Of a stretch of DNA of 64,000 bases, positions 54,893 to 63,000 are shown one piece after another. The notes under the pieces are model-generated. The model was not told the DNA's origin. It saw nothing but the letters and a program-made list of their open reading frames with translations, and made no database searches. A program made the position numbers and the translations under genes. How positions within the stretch are numbered: the first letter of the stretch is position 1; each line of letters opens with the position of its first letter. This DNA is from Tenacibaculum tangerinum (lineage in GTDB: Bacteria > Bacteroidota > Bacteroidia > Flavobacteriales > Flavobacteriaceae): contig NZ_CP122539.1 in the NCBI RefSeq assembly GCF_029853675.1, forward strand, positions 1,667,001-1,731,000, given 5' to 3'.

Positions 54893-54912
54893 GTTTCCAC
54901 TTTCTAAGTCCG

Positions 54913-54940
54913 CAAAACTACAAAAAATAGTATGAACAAA
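54913..54940 (-). promoter_or_regulatory. Promoter of the WbpA/TviB-like gene
   Basis: Minus strand TTTG (54937-54940), 16 bases, TAGTTTTG (54913-54920); 21 bases before the ATG. Confidence 0.55.
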
Positions 54941-54952
54941 AGATTATAAAAC

Positions 54953-54986
54953 AAAAAAAGTCTCACCATTAAATGATTAGACTTTT
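54953..54986 (-). terminator. Terminator of the tRNA-Val pair
   Basis: Stem AAAGTCT/AGACTTT with an inner CAT/ATG pair, followed by a T tract on the minus strand; directly after the second tRNA-Val. Confidence 0.7.
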
Positions 54987-54988
54987 AG

Positions 54989-55063
54989 TGGGCGCGAAGG
55001 GATTCGAACCCCTGACCCCTTGGGTGTAAACCAAGTGCTCTGAACCAACTGAGCTACGCGCCC
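54989..55063 (-). tRNA. tRNA-Val (anticodon TAC), distal copy
   Basis: 75-nt cloverleaf: acceptor GGGCGCG/CGCGCCC with discriminator A, anticodon stem CTTGG/CCAAG, loop TTTACAC, T arm GGTTCGAATCC. Identical to the copy at 55091-55165. No CCA encoded. Confidence 0.96.
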
Positions 55064-55090
55064 GTTTGAAATTAACTTTTGTAAGAGTTG

Positions 55091-55165
55091 TGGGCGCGAA
55101 GGGATTCGAACCCCTGACCCCTTGGGTGTAAACCAAGTGCTCTGAACCAACTGAGCTACGCGCCC
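55091..55165 (-). tRNA. tRNA-Val (anticodon TAC), proximal copy
   Basis: Identical to the tRNA at 54989-55063, 27 bases upstream of it; both are probably processed from one transcript from the TATATTTG promoter box at 55186-55193. Confidence 0.96.
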
Positions 55166-55185
55166 TTACTTGTTAATTGCGGATG

Positions 55186-55193
55186 CAAATATA
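55186..55193 (-). promoter_or_regulatory. -7 box of the tRNA-Val operon
   Basis: TATATTTG on the minus strand, 21 bases before the first mature tRNA; same octamer as the other tRNA genes here. Confidence 0.6.
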
Positions 55194-55234
55194 TAACAGT
55201 TTTAGAGATTGACAATAACTTTTTTTATTTTTTT

Positions 55235-56443
55235 CTATAAAACTTCCGCTACTACAAACGTGCTTCCGCCCACATAAATAACGTCTTCTTCGGAAGCATT
55301 ATTTTTTGCTTTTTCAAAAGCTTGATTTACAGAATCAAACACCTTTCCTTTCAAACTAAACACATCTGCTTGTTCTTTTAATTTATCTACAAACAATCCT
55401 CGGGGAATATTGGGTTTGCAAAAATAATAGCTTGCTTTTTTTGGAAACAGCGGTAAAACTTCGTTCAAATTCTTATCAGAAACGACTCCTAAAACAATGT
55501 GCAATTGCTTGTATTTTTCTTTTTCTAACTGTTTTAATGTGTACAACAACCCTTCTTTGTTGTGTGCTGTATCACAGATTACCTTTGGATGTTCTTGCAA
55601 TACTTGCCAGCGACCTTTTAAGTTGGTATTGGAAACCACATGTAACAATCCGTTTGTGATGTTTTCCTCGGAAATTGTAAATTCTTTTAATTGATGAATG
55701 GTGGTTACTGCTGTGGTTACATTGTTTTGTTGATAGTCACCTAATAAATCAGTCTTATAGTGTTGCTTAGTATCCGAAGCAAATACAATGGGAGCATTGC
55801 ATTCGTTTGCCTTCATAACAAACACTTCTTCTGTTTCTTTTTGTCGCTCACCAATCACTACGGGAACATTCTTTTTGATGATTCCTGCTTTTTCAAAAGC
55901 TATTTCAGGTAGGGTTTCTCCTAAAAACTGGGTATGGTCTAATCCGATATTGGTAATTACTGAAACTTCAGGTGTAATGATATTCGTTGAATCTAGCCTA
56001 CCTCCTAAACCAACTTCAATCACGGCGATATCTACTTTTTGACTGGCAAATTCTTCAAATGCCATTCCTACGGTCATTTCAAAAAATGACAATCGTTGCT
56101 TTTCTAAAAAAGCTTTGTTTTTTTCGATAAACTCAACTACTGCTTCTCTAGAAATCTCTTCTCCATTGATTCGAATGCGTTCTGTGAAACTTTTCAAATG
56201 AGGAGAGGTATACAAGCCTACTTTATATCCTGCTTCCTGTAGTATGGAAGCTATCATGTGACTGGTAGAGCCTTTTCCATTCGTTCCTCCTACATGAATA
56301 GTTTTGAACTTTTGCTGTGGATTTCCAAGTTCGTTGCAAAACGCAATAATATTGGTTAAGTCTTTTTTGAATGCTGTTTGCCCCTGACGTTGGTACATGG
56401 GTAACTGTGCAAACATCCAGTCTAGTACTTGTTCGTAAGTCAT
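55235..56443 (-). CDS. folC: Folylpolyglutamate synthase / dihydrofolate synthase
   Basis: 402 aa. Mur-ligase-like: ATP loop HVGGTNGKGSTSHMIA (about residues 47-62), YTSPHLKSFTERIRING (about 78-94) as the omega loop, VEVGLGGRLDSTNII, and C-terminal ICDTAHNKEGLLYTL. It adds glutamates to folate and makes dihydrofolate from dihydropteroate, complementing folP at 25407-26225. It lies between the tRNA-Val pair and repeat copy B, with 30 bases to uge copy B's stop, and is single-copy here and presumably essential. Confidence 0.95.
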   Translation of the reverse strand: MTYEQVLDWMFAQLPMYQRQGQTAFKKDLTNIIAFCNELGNPQQKFKTIHVGGTNGKGSTSHMIASILQEAGYKVGLYTSPHLKSFTERIRINGEEISREAVVEFIEKNKAFLEKQRLSFFEMTVGMAFEEFASQKVDIAVIEVGLGGRLDSTNIITPEVSVITNIGLDHTQFLGETLPEIAFEKAGIIKKNVPVVIGERQKETEEVFVMKANECNAPIVFASDTKQHYKTDLLGDYQQNNVTTAVTTIHQLKEFTISEENITNGLLHVVSNTNLKGRWQVLQEHPKVICDTAHNKEGLLYTLKQLEKEKYKQLHIVLGVVSDKNLNEVLPLFPKKASYYFCKPNIPRGLFVDKLKEQADVFSLKGKVFDSVNQAFEKAKNNASEEDVIYVGGSTFVVAEVL

Positions 56444-56473
56444 GTGAATTTTAAAACAAATTAAGATGAAAAA

Positions 56474-57487
56474 TTAACTGTGATATTCTTGATACCATTG
56501 TACAAAACGACGTACTCCTTCTTCTATTTTTACCTGAGGTTTGTAGTTATAATCCTTTATTAAACCATCCACATTTGCCCAGGTTTTTTTGACATCCCCT
56601 GGTTGCATGGGTAACATTTCTTTAACCGCCTCTTTTCCTAAATTGGCTTCCATTGTTGTAATGAAATCTAACAATTTTACTGAATCGTTGTTACCTATGT
56701 TATAGATTTTATAGAGTTCTTCTCTATCTTCAACCGATTTTTCTAGTACTCTTTGTACCCCTTCTACTATATCATCTACATAAGTAAAATCTCGTTCCAT
56801 ATCTCCGTTGTTGAACACTTTGATGGGACGGTTGTTTGAAATGGCATCAGCAAACAGTATAGGTGCCATGTCGGGTCGTCCCCATGGTCCGTACACCGTG
56901 AAAAATCGCAATCCTGTAGTGGGCATTTTATATAGATGACTGTAGGTATGAGCCATCAATTCGTTACTTTTCTTCGTAGCTGCATACAAACTCACGGGAG
57001 TATCAACCCTATCTCCCTCGGAAAAAGGCACTTTTTTGTTGGAGCCGTACACACTTGAGCTACTGGCATACACCAAATGTTTGATTTCATGATGTCGGCA
57101 ACACTCCAAAATATTTAAAAACCCAACAATATTGCTTTGAATATACACATCGGGATTTTCGATACTGTAACGCACTCCTGCTTGGGCTGCTAGGTGACAA
57201 ACTACTTCAAATTTTTCGGTAGTGAATAATTGAAATAGTGCTTCTTTATCTTCTAAGTTCAATCGTATAAACTTAAAATTATTAAAAGTAGCACTTGTCA
57301 TTTCTTGATGAAATACCTCAGCTTTTTTTCTATCTATTCCTAATTGTTGTAACCGAGCATATTTTAAATTGACATCGTAATAGTCGTTAATATTATCGAT
57401 TCCTACTACTTCATGTCCTTCAGTTAGTAATTTTTTACTTAAATGGAACCCGATAAACCCTGCTGCTCCTGTAACTAAAATCTTCAT
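56474..57487 (-). CDS. UDP-glucuronate 4-epimerase-like SDR, copy B (intact)
   Basis: 337 aa, the ordinary length. Same motifs as copy A (TGAAGFIGFHL, YAATKKSNELMAH), but the C-terminus ends in EEGVRRFVQWYQEYHS, the usual ending for this subfamily (compact, Tyr-rich), so this copy is probably the donor form. Start overlaps the ugd stop by 4 bases (ATGA). Confidence 0.92.
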   Translation of the reverse strand: MKILVTGAAGFIGFHLSKKLLTEGHEVVGIDNINDYYDVNLKYARLQQLGIDRKKAEVFHQEMTSATFNNFKFIRLNLEDKEALFQLFTTEKFEVVCHLAAQAGVRYSIENPDVYIQSNIVGFLNILECCRHHEIKHLVYASSSSVYGSNKKVPFSEGDRVDTPVSLYAATKKSNELMAHTYSHLYKMPTTGLRFFTVYGPWGRPDMAPILFADAISNNRPIKVFNNGDMERDFTYVDDIVEGVQRVLEKSVEDREELYKIYNIGNNDSVKLLDFITTMEANLGKEAVKEMLPMQPGDVKKTWANVDGLIKDYNYKPQVKIEEGVRRFVQWYQEYHS

Positions 57488-59248
57488 GAGTTCTTTCCTA
57501 TTTGATAATATTCAAATCCTCTTTCTTCTAAATGATAGCTATGGTACTGATTTCTTCCATCAAAAATAACTGGGGTTTTCAGTTGCTGTTGAATTTCTGA
57601 AAAATCTGGTGAACGAAACTCCTTCCACTCTGTCAATAAAATCAACGCATCTGCATTAGCCAATACTTCATATTTAGCTTTCTTGTAAGTGATGTTCTCC
57701 ACATCTTTTAAATAAAAATGTGCTGCTTCTTCCATCGCTTTTGGGTCGTATGCTTGTACTTTTGCCCCTCTCTTCACCAGTTCTTTTACCACATAAATCG
57801 CTGGGGCTTCACGCATATCGTCGGTTTCTGGTTTGAATGCCAATCCCCATAAACCAAATGTTTTTCCTGTTAAATCTTCTCCAAATCTTTTGATGATTTT
57901 CTCTGCAATCACAAATTTTTGGCGGTTGTTCACTTCTTCTACTGACTTGATCAATTGGGCTTCATAACCATGTTCTTCTGCTATCTTTTTCAATGCTTTC
58001 ACATCCTTCGGGAAACAAGAACCTCCATAGCCTGCACCGGGATAAATAAAACTATAACCAATTCGTGAATCGGACCCTATTCCTGCACGTACATTGTTTA
58101 CATCAGCTCCCACGCGCTCGCAAATGTTGGCGATTTCGTTCATAAACGATATTTTGGTGGCTAGCATTGCATTGGCGGCGTACTTGGTCATTTCTGCGGA
58201 ACGTACATCCATGGTAATGAATCGGTCGTTGGTCATTGTAAAAGGAGTGTACAACTGGCGCATTTTTTCAAAAGCATAGTCCGACTCCGCTCCAATTACC
58301 ACTCTATCAGGTTTCATAAAATCGTTGATGGCATCGCCTTCTTTTAAAAATTCGGGATTAGAAACTACATCAAATTCAATAGCCACATTTCTTTTATCCA
58401 ATTCCGATTGAATAGCTACCCTTACTTTATCGGCTGTTCCCACAGGTACGGTAGATTTATTTACGACAATCAATCGGTGGTTCATCTTTTGACCAATTTC
58501 TTTAGCCACTGCCAACACATATTGCAAATCTGCCGAACCGTCTTCTCCCATAGGAGTACCTACGGCTATAAAAACAATAGTAACTTCTTCAAGGGCTTCT
58601 TCTAACTTGGTTGTAAAGAATAAGTTGTTCTTCTCTACATTTTTCAATACCATCTTTTCTAGACCTGGTTCGTAAATTGGTATAATTCCTTGGTGAAGCT
58701 TACTTATTTTTTTGGGGTCGATATCTACACAGGTAACTTTGTTTCCCATTTCTGAAAAACAGGTTCCTGATACCAAGCCTACATAGCCTGTTCCGATAAC
58801 AGCTAGTTTCATATTTATTATTTATCTTTTGATTTCAAACTTTCTTTATCATGAACTTCTTTTCGCAACCCACTGCTAGAAAAACGGTGTTCTCTTTTAT
58901 TAAAGTACAATTTGATTCCTTTCTTCTCACAAAAATCTCTTCCTGTGAATTGTTTGTTGGCATATTCATCACCTATAATTCGTACGTCTATATGAAAGGA
59001 ACGAAGAATATCTTCTAAATCCTGCTCAGTTGCATACGGAACGATTTCATCGACATATTTACAGCCTTTTAACTGGATATATCGCTCAACTACCGATTGT
59101 ACGGGTCTGTTTTTATCGGGTCTGTCGATGGTTGGGTCTGTTTGCAAACCACAGATTAAGTAATCGCATTGGCGCTTGGCTTCTTCTAACATTTTAATAT
59201 GTCCTGCATGCAATAAATCAAATGCACTGAAAGTAATTCCTGTTTTCA
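56517..59248. repeat. 2,732-bp direct repeat, copy B
   Basis: Second copy of the segment at 50458-53189, same orientation, constant offset 6,059. The two copies enclose the WbpA-like gene, two tRNA-Val genes and folC. Perfect match over the parts I compared, including start/stop overlaps and the rare bases in ugd. Confidence 0.92.
57484..58812 (-). CDS. ugd: UDP-glucose 6-dehydrogenase, copy B
   Basis: 442 aa, residue-for-residue the same as copy A at 51425-52753: GTGYVGLVSG at the start, catalytic Cys in YGGSCFPKD. Having two identical enzymes raises dosage but adds no new function. Starts 5 bases after the tagD-like stop. Confidence 0.95.
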   Translation of the reverse strand: MKLAVIGTGYVGLVSGTCFSEMGNKVTCVDIDPKKISKLHQGIIPIYEPGLEKMVLKNVEKNNLFFTTKLEEALEEVTIVFIAVGTPMGEDGSADLQYVLAVAKEIGQKMNHRLIVVNKSTVPVGTADKVRVAIQSELDKRNVAIEFDVVSNPEFLKEGDAINDFMKPDRVVIGAESDYAFEKMRQLYTPFTMTNDRFITMDVRSAEMTKYAANAMLATKISFMNEIANICERVGADVNNVRAGIGSDSRIGYSFIYPGAGYGGSCFPKDVKALKKIAEEHGYEAQLIKSVEEVNNRQKFVIAEKIIKRFGEDLTGKTFGLWGLAFKPETDDMREAPAIYVVKELVKRGAKVQAYDPKAMEEAAHFYLKDVENITYKKAKYEVLANADALILLTEWKEFRSPDFSEIQQQLKTPVIFDGRNQYHSYHLEERGFEYYQIGKNS

Positions 59249-59249
59249 T
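58818..59249 (-). CDS. Cytidylyltransferase-like protein (TagD family), copy B with ATG start
   Basis: 143 aa with the same HxGH motif and SSSGLR end as copy A, but with a normal ATG at 59249 and about 160 bases of leader. A TATCTTTG box lies at 59402-59409 in the minus direction. This is the presumably functional head of the triplet tagD-like, ugd, uge. Confidence 0.88.
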   Translation of the reverse strand: MKTGITFSAFDLLHAGHIKMLEEAKRQCDYLICGLQTDPTIDRPDKNRPVQSVVERYIQLKGCKYVDEIVPYATEQDLEDILRSFHIDVRIIGDEYANKQFTGRDFCEKKGIKLYFNKREHRFSSSGLRKEVHDKESLKSKDK

Positions 59250-59269
59250 TTTTTATTATACCTTTTAAA

Positions 59270-59345
59270 ATCATTTGAGTGTCATTCTGACAAGAGAAAA
59301 AAATCTCATTTAAACAAGTAACTCTTATTATTGAGATGACACACT
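59270..59345. repeat. REP-like inverted element
   Basis: GTGTCATTCTGACAAGAG on the left and GAGATGACAC on the right are outer inverted parts of a 65-70 bp element; inner AAATCTCAT also pairs with ATTGAGAT. It resembles the GTCATTCTGA... intergenic repeats of Bacteroidota and lies between the TonB gene and repeat copy B. Confidence 0.4.
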
Positions 59346-59411
59346 TTTGATTTTTAGTTAATTAAATTTGATATCGAACTTCTTTATTTACTAATTTTCT
59401 GCAAAGATATG

Positions 59412-60230
59412 TTATTTTGAAAGAGAAAACTTGTAGATGATTGTTCCTCTTTGTTTTGATGGTGCATTTCCATCGGCATTCCATGTTGTTTTCAATGCTG
59501 CTTTTTTTGCTGCGTCGTATAAACAAAAAGCAGAATTGGTGGTTCCTTTGGCTCCGGGAGTAGCTTTGATTACTTTTCCATTTTGATTTACTTCTATAAT
59601 TACTACCACCGTTCCTTCTTCTTGACAGTCTGGCTTTTCTATAGGTTTCGAGAGTGCTTTTCTTCCTGCTAAGTTATAATTTCCTCCTGAACCACTGCCC
59701 GAGTTTCCATAATATTTATCTGAACTAGGGTCTCCTTGTTCGTTTCCTTTTACTCCAGATTGGTTATCGTCTCCTTCACCTTTATTGGCTCCGTTATTTG
59801 AAGTACCGTTTAGCAAACTGTTTAAGGCATCTGTTGCTTCTTTCGAGGGTTTTGGCTTGGGTTTTTCTTTTGGTTTTGTTTCTTTCGGAGCTTCTTTAAT
59901 TACTTTTTTTTCTTCTTTCTTTTTTTCAACTACAGGCACCTCTTCCGCAGTATCATTTGTAATCATTTCTTCTTTAACTGTCTCTTCAGAAACTTCTTCT
60001 TCTTGTTCTTCTACCACTTCTTCTTGTTGTGGAGTAGCTTGAGCTTTTGTTTTTTCAACAGGTTCACCACTTCCTACATCTGAATTCCCAAAATTAATCG
60101 CTAATCCGTACTCAATAGGCGGATCGAGATATTTCATTCCGTAGTTATATATTCCAATTAATAAGAGTATTAGAATAATAGCTGTGATTACAGCCGATTT
60201 ACGTTTATGTTGGGTATCTAAAACTTTCAT
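59412..60230 (-). CDS. TonB-like energy transducer
   Basis: 272 aa. One N-terminal membrane helix (about residues 14-33), then a long periplasmic spacer rich in Glu, Lys and Pro with KPKEKPKPKPSKE around residue 125, a Gly/Ser/Asn-rich stretch, and a C-terminal TonB-like domain of about 70 residues (DCQEEGTVVVIIEVNQNGKV). It transmits proton-motive force from ExbB/ExbD to outer-membrane transporters. It follows exbD directly (start at 60230, exbD stop ends at 60231). Confidence 0.9.
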   Translation of the reverse strand: MKVLDTQHKRKSAVITAIILILLLIGIYNYGMKYLDPPIEYGLAINFGNSDVGSGEPVEKTKAQATPQQEEVVEEQEEEVSEETVKEEMITNDTAEEVPVVEKKKEEKKVIKEAPKETKPKEKPKPKPSKEATDALNSLLNGTSNNGANKGEGDDNQSGVKGNEQGDPSSDKYYGNSGSGSGGNYNLAGRKALSKPIEKPDCQEEGTVVVIIEVNQNGKVIKATPGAKGTTNSAFCLYDAAKKAALKTTWNADGNAPSKQRGTIIYKFSLSK

Positions 60231-60626
60231 TTATTTACCTCCTTTTACTGCTAAAGTCATTTTTAACTTATTTCTATTCGCAATATCAATTACTTGCATT
60301 ACCTTTTTATAGGGTACATTTTGATCTCCTCGAATTACAACAGTTTTCTTTTTATCGCTTCCTACTTTTGTTACCAATTCTCTTTCCAAATTAGCATTAC
60401 TCACCTTGGTTTTATCTATATAGAAAGAAGCATCTTTAGTAATGGTTACTGCTACTGAAGTATTGTTCTCTGTTTTTCCACCAGCCTTAGGCAATAGTAC
60501 ATCAATAGCACTAACGGTTACCAATGTTGACGTTAGCATAAAAAATATCAATAGCAAGAAAACAATATCAGTCATAGATGACATATTGAAATTTGGATTG
60601 ACTTTATTTCTTCCTCGTAAGTTCAT
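60231..60626 (-). CDS. exbD: ExbD/TolR family proton-channel protein
   Basis: 131 aa. Short cytoplasmic start with NPNFNMSSMTDIVFLLLIFF (the Asp in the membrane helix, near residue 20, carries protons), one helix and a periplasmic domain ending in KMTLAVKGGK. Partner of the ExbB at 60708 and the TonB-like protein at 59412. Between exbB and exbD lies an 81-bp spacer with a long hairpin. Confidence 0.94.
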   Translation of the reverse strand: MNLRGRNKVNPNFNMSSMTDIVFLLLIFFMLTSTLVTVSAIDVLLPKAGGKTENNTSVAVTITKDASFYIDKTKVSNANLERELVTKVGSDKKKTVVIRGDQNVPYKKVMQVIDIANRNKLKMTLAVKGGK

Positions 60627-60645
60627 TCGGATTTAGTTTGAAAGT

Positions 60646-60700
60646 TAAAAGTTGAAAGTTTTGAAAGTTACTTTACCACTTTAAAACTTTGTAACTTTTA
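60646..60700 (-). promoter_or_regulatory. Long AT-rich hairpin between exbB and exbD
   Basis: TAAAAGTTGAAAGTTTT (60646-60662) pairs with AAAACTTTGTAACTTTTA (60683-60700), 16 pairs with one bulge, and the left arm is itself built of AAAGTT repeats. It could act as a processing or partial termination point that sets the exbB:exbD ratio. Confidence 0.5.
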
Positions 60701-60707
60701 CACTTAG

Positions 60708-61394
60708 TTACACTGGCTCGTTTAGTAAATCTAAAAATTCTACCGATTTTGCTTCCATCTGGTAGATTACTTTATCTGTTCTAACCACTAAATGGTTGTA
60801 TGCGATATAGGCTATAATCCCCACAATTAAACCTGCAACAGTAGTTGTCATTGCTGTATACAAACCGTCTGATAACATTTTAATATCAATTTGCCCTCCA
60901 GAGTTTGCTATTTCGTGTATTGCAACAATCATTCCAATTACGGTTCCTAAAAAACCAATCATAGGAGCTGCTCCTGCAATGGTTGCTAGTACTGATACGT
61001 TTTTTTCGAGTTGATATACTTCTAACTTCCCCGCATTTTCTATCGCCGTATTAATATCTTCTAAAGGTTTTCCTATTCTAGAAATTCCTTTACCTATTAA
61101 TCTTGCTGTGGGTGTATTGGTATTGTCACAAAGTGATTTTGCGCTATCGATTCTTCCGCTAGTAACGTGATCTCTAATTTGATCCATAAAGTTTATATCT
61201 ACTTTCGATGCTGCTTTTATGGCAAAAAATCGTTCAAAATAAATATATAAGGCTACCGCTAATAATACAAACAGTAGGGCTATTATGATTTGTCCTCCTA
61301 CACCTCCATCCATTATCAAATTATAGATTGATAATGTTTTTTCTTGTGCAACTTCTTCTAATAACGCTTCTTGTTCTTGAAAATATGCTACCAT
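60708..61394 (-). CDS. exbB: ExbB/TolQ family proton-channel protein
   Basis: 228 aa. Three membrane helices (about 30-55, 130-152 and 175-200) with the large cytoplasmic loop between the first two; the third-helix signature GLYTAMTTTVAGLIVGIIAYIAYN is typical. An N-terminal charged extension (YFQEQEALLEEVAQEK) is usual for Bacteroidota. First of the exbB-exbD-tonB operon. Confidence 0.94.
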   Translation of the reverse strand: MVAYFQEQEALLEEVAQEKTLSIYNLIMDGGVGGQIIIALLFVLLAVALYIYFERFFAIKAASKVDINFMDQIRDHVTSGRIDSAKSLCDNTNTPTARLIGKGISRIGKPLEDINTAIENAGKLEVYQLEKNVSVLATIAGAAPMIGFLGTVIGMIVAIHEIANSGGQIDIKMLSDGLYTAMTTTVAGLIVGIIAYIAYNHLVVRTDKVIYQMEAKSVEFLDLLNEPV

Positions 61395-61450
61395 TAAATT
61401 GTTTTTAAATCTATTTTAGTATTAACGAATGACTTCTTTTTTAATTGTTT

Positions 61451-61484
61451 AAAAAAATCCTGAATTTTTAAAATTCAGGATTTT
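61451..61484 (-). terminator. Terminator of nhaB
   Basis: A 14-bp stem (61454-61467 with 61471-61484) with 3-base loop and seven T in total on the minus strand, about 20 bases after the nhaB stop. Confidence 0.85.
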
Positions 61485-61505
61485 GAATAGATTGTTTTTA
61501 TTCGA

Positions 61506-62981
61506 CTATCCTAATACTATTTTTACCATAATGTAACCTAAGCCTCCTAAAACAATAGTGTACGGTAATGCCATTTTTACCATTCTACCATACGACAGAT
61601 CGATTAGAGGTGCTAAAGAAGAGGTGAGCAAGAACAGAAATGCTGCCTGTCCGTTAGGTGTAGCGACACTAGGTAAATTTGTCCCTGTATTAATCGCTAT
61701 TGCCAGTTTTTCAAAATGTTCTCTTGAAATTACGCCATTTTTAAATGCTTCTTGCACCTCGCCAATATATACGGTAGCGACGAAAACATTATCACTAATT
61801 GCAGACAACACTCCGTTAGCAATATAGAATAATCCTGGTTGTGATGCTGGGTCTTGTTCTAATGCCCATGCAATAATAGGACTGAATAAGTGTTGGTCGT
61901 GTATCATGGCTACAATTACGAAAAACACTACTAATAACCCTGTAAATGGGAGTGCTTCTTCGAAAGCAGGTCCTAATTGGTGCTCTTCAATAATACCCAT
62001 AAAAGCAGTTTGTATAATGATTAAGCCTAAGCCTATAAAACCTACTGGGGCAATATGGGTTGCCAATCCTGCTATTAACAAAACTGCTGCAATTCCTTGC
62101 ACCATTAAACCGTATTTTTCTTTGTGTGTACGTTTGGCATCTTCTTCTTCGGTGTATTTCTCTATAATTCTTGCAGCTACATCTGGTAATTTCGCTCCGA
62201 AACCAAACCATCCTGTTGTTTCAAGAATTACGGTAGTAATCATTCCTGCTATAAGTACTGGAATCGTAATTGGGGCCATTTTCATGAAAAACTCAATAAA
62301 ATCCCATCCCATGCGTTCCCCAATTAATAAATTTTGAGGTTCTCCTACCAATGTACATACTCCTCCTAGTGCAGTACCAACAACACCGTGCATTGTTAAA
62401 CTACGAAGGAAACTTCGGAATTGTTCTAAGGTTTCACCACTTAAACTTTTTCTATCTAAAACACCATCATTATCATAATCTGATGTTGATTTAGAGTGAA
62501 TTTTGTGATACACTCCATAAAAACCAACCGCAACACTAATTAAAACAGCTGTAACCGTCAAGGCATCTAAGAACGCTGATAGTATTGCAGACAAAAAAAC
62601 GAATAGTAACGATAAAACTACTTTAGACTTTATCTTGGTAAATACTTTGCTGAAAATATACATTAACAGTGGTTTCATAAAGTAAATTCCCGCCACCATA
62701 AAAACTAAAAGCAAAATCACTTCTAAGTTTTGGTCTACTTCATGATACGCTTTTTCTGGTGAAGTTAACCCTAATGCTAATGCTTCAATTGCTAAAAGCC
62801 CTCCTGATTGAAGAGGGTAGCATTTTAAAGCCATTGCTAGGGTAAAAATAAACTCTCCAATGAAAAGCCATGCTGTTACTGTTTTTCCAATAAAAAAGAA
62901 AGAAAAAATGTTAAAGATTAAAAAGCTAATCATGGTCATTTTAAACCATTTAGGACTATTCCCTAAAAAATATTTAAACAT
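61506..62981 (-). CDS. nhaB: Na+/H+ antiporter NhaB
   Basis: 491 aa, about 12 membrane helices. The protein agrees with NhaB throughout: [19 protein letters not shown] at the start, [59 protein letters not shown], and [20 protein letters not shown] near the end. It exchanges internal Na+ for H+, expected in a marine organism. NhaB is best known from Gammaproteobacteria, which makes its presence mildly notable. Followed by its own terminator; the dehydrogenase gene upstream ends 20 bases before the start, so they may be co-transcribed. Confidence 0.93.
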   Translation of the reverse strand: MFKYFLGNSPKWFKMTMISFLIFNIFSFFFIGKTVTAWLFIGEFIFTLAMALKCYPLQSGGLLAIEALALGLTSPEKAYHEVDQNLEVILLLVFMVAGIYFMKPLLMYIFSKVFTKIKSKVVLSLLFVFLSAILSAFLDALTVTAVLISVAVGFYGVYHKIHSKSTSDYDNDGVLDRKSLSGETLEQFRSFLRSLTMHGVVGTALGGVCTLVGEPQNLLIGERMGWDFIEFFMKMAPITIPVLIAGMITTVILETTGWFGFGAKLPDVAARIIEKYTEEEDAKRTHKEKYGLMVQGIAAVLLIAGLATHIAPVGFIGLGLIIIQTAFMGIIEEHQLGPAFEEALPFTGLLVVFFVIVAMIHDQHLFSPIIAWALEQDPASQPGLFYIANGVLSAISDNVFVATVYIGEVQEAFKNGVISREHFEKLAIAINTGTNLPSVATPNGQAAFLFLLTSSLAPLIDLSYGRMVKMALPYTIVLGGLGYIMVKIVLG

Positions 62982-63000
62982 AGTTGATGTATTTATAAAT

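Noticed and set aside
50458..59248. Insertion sequence or composite transposon
   Set aside because: No transposase, terminal inverted repeats or target duplication is found at the repeat borders; homologous recombination explains them better.
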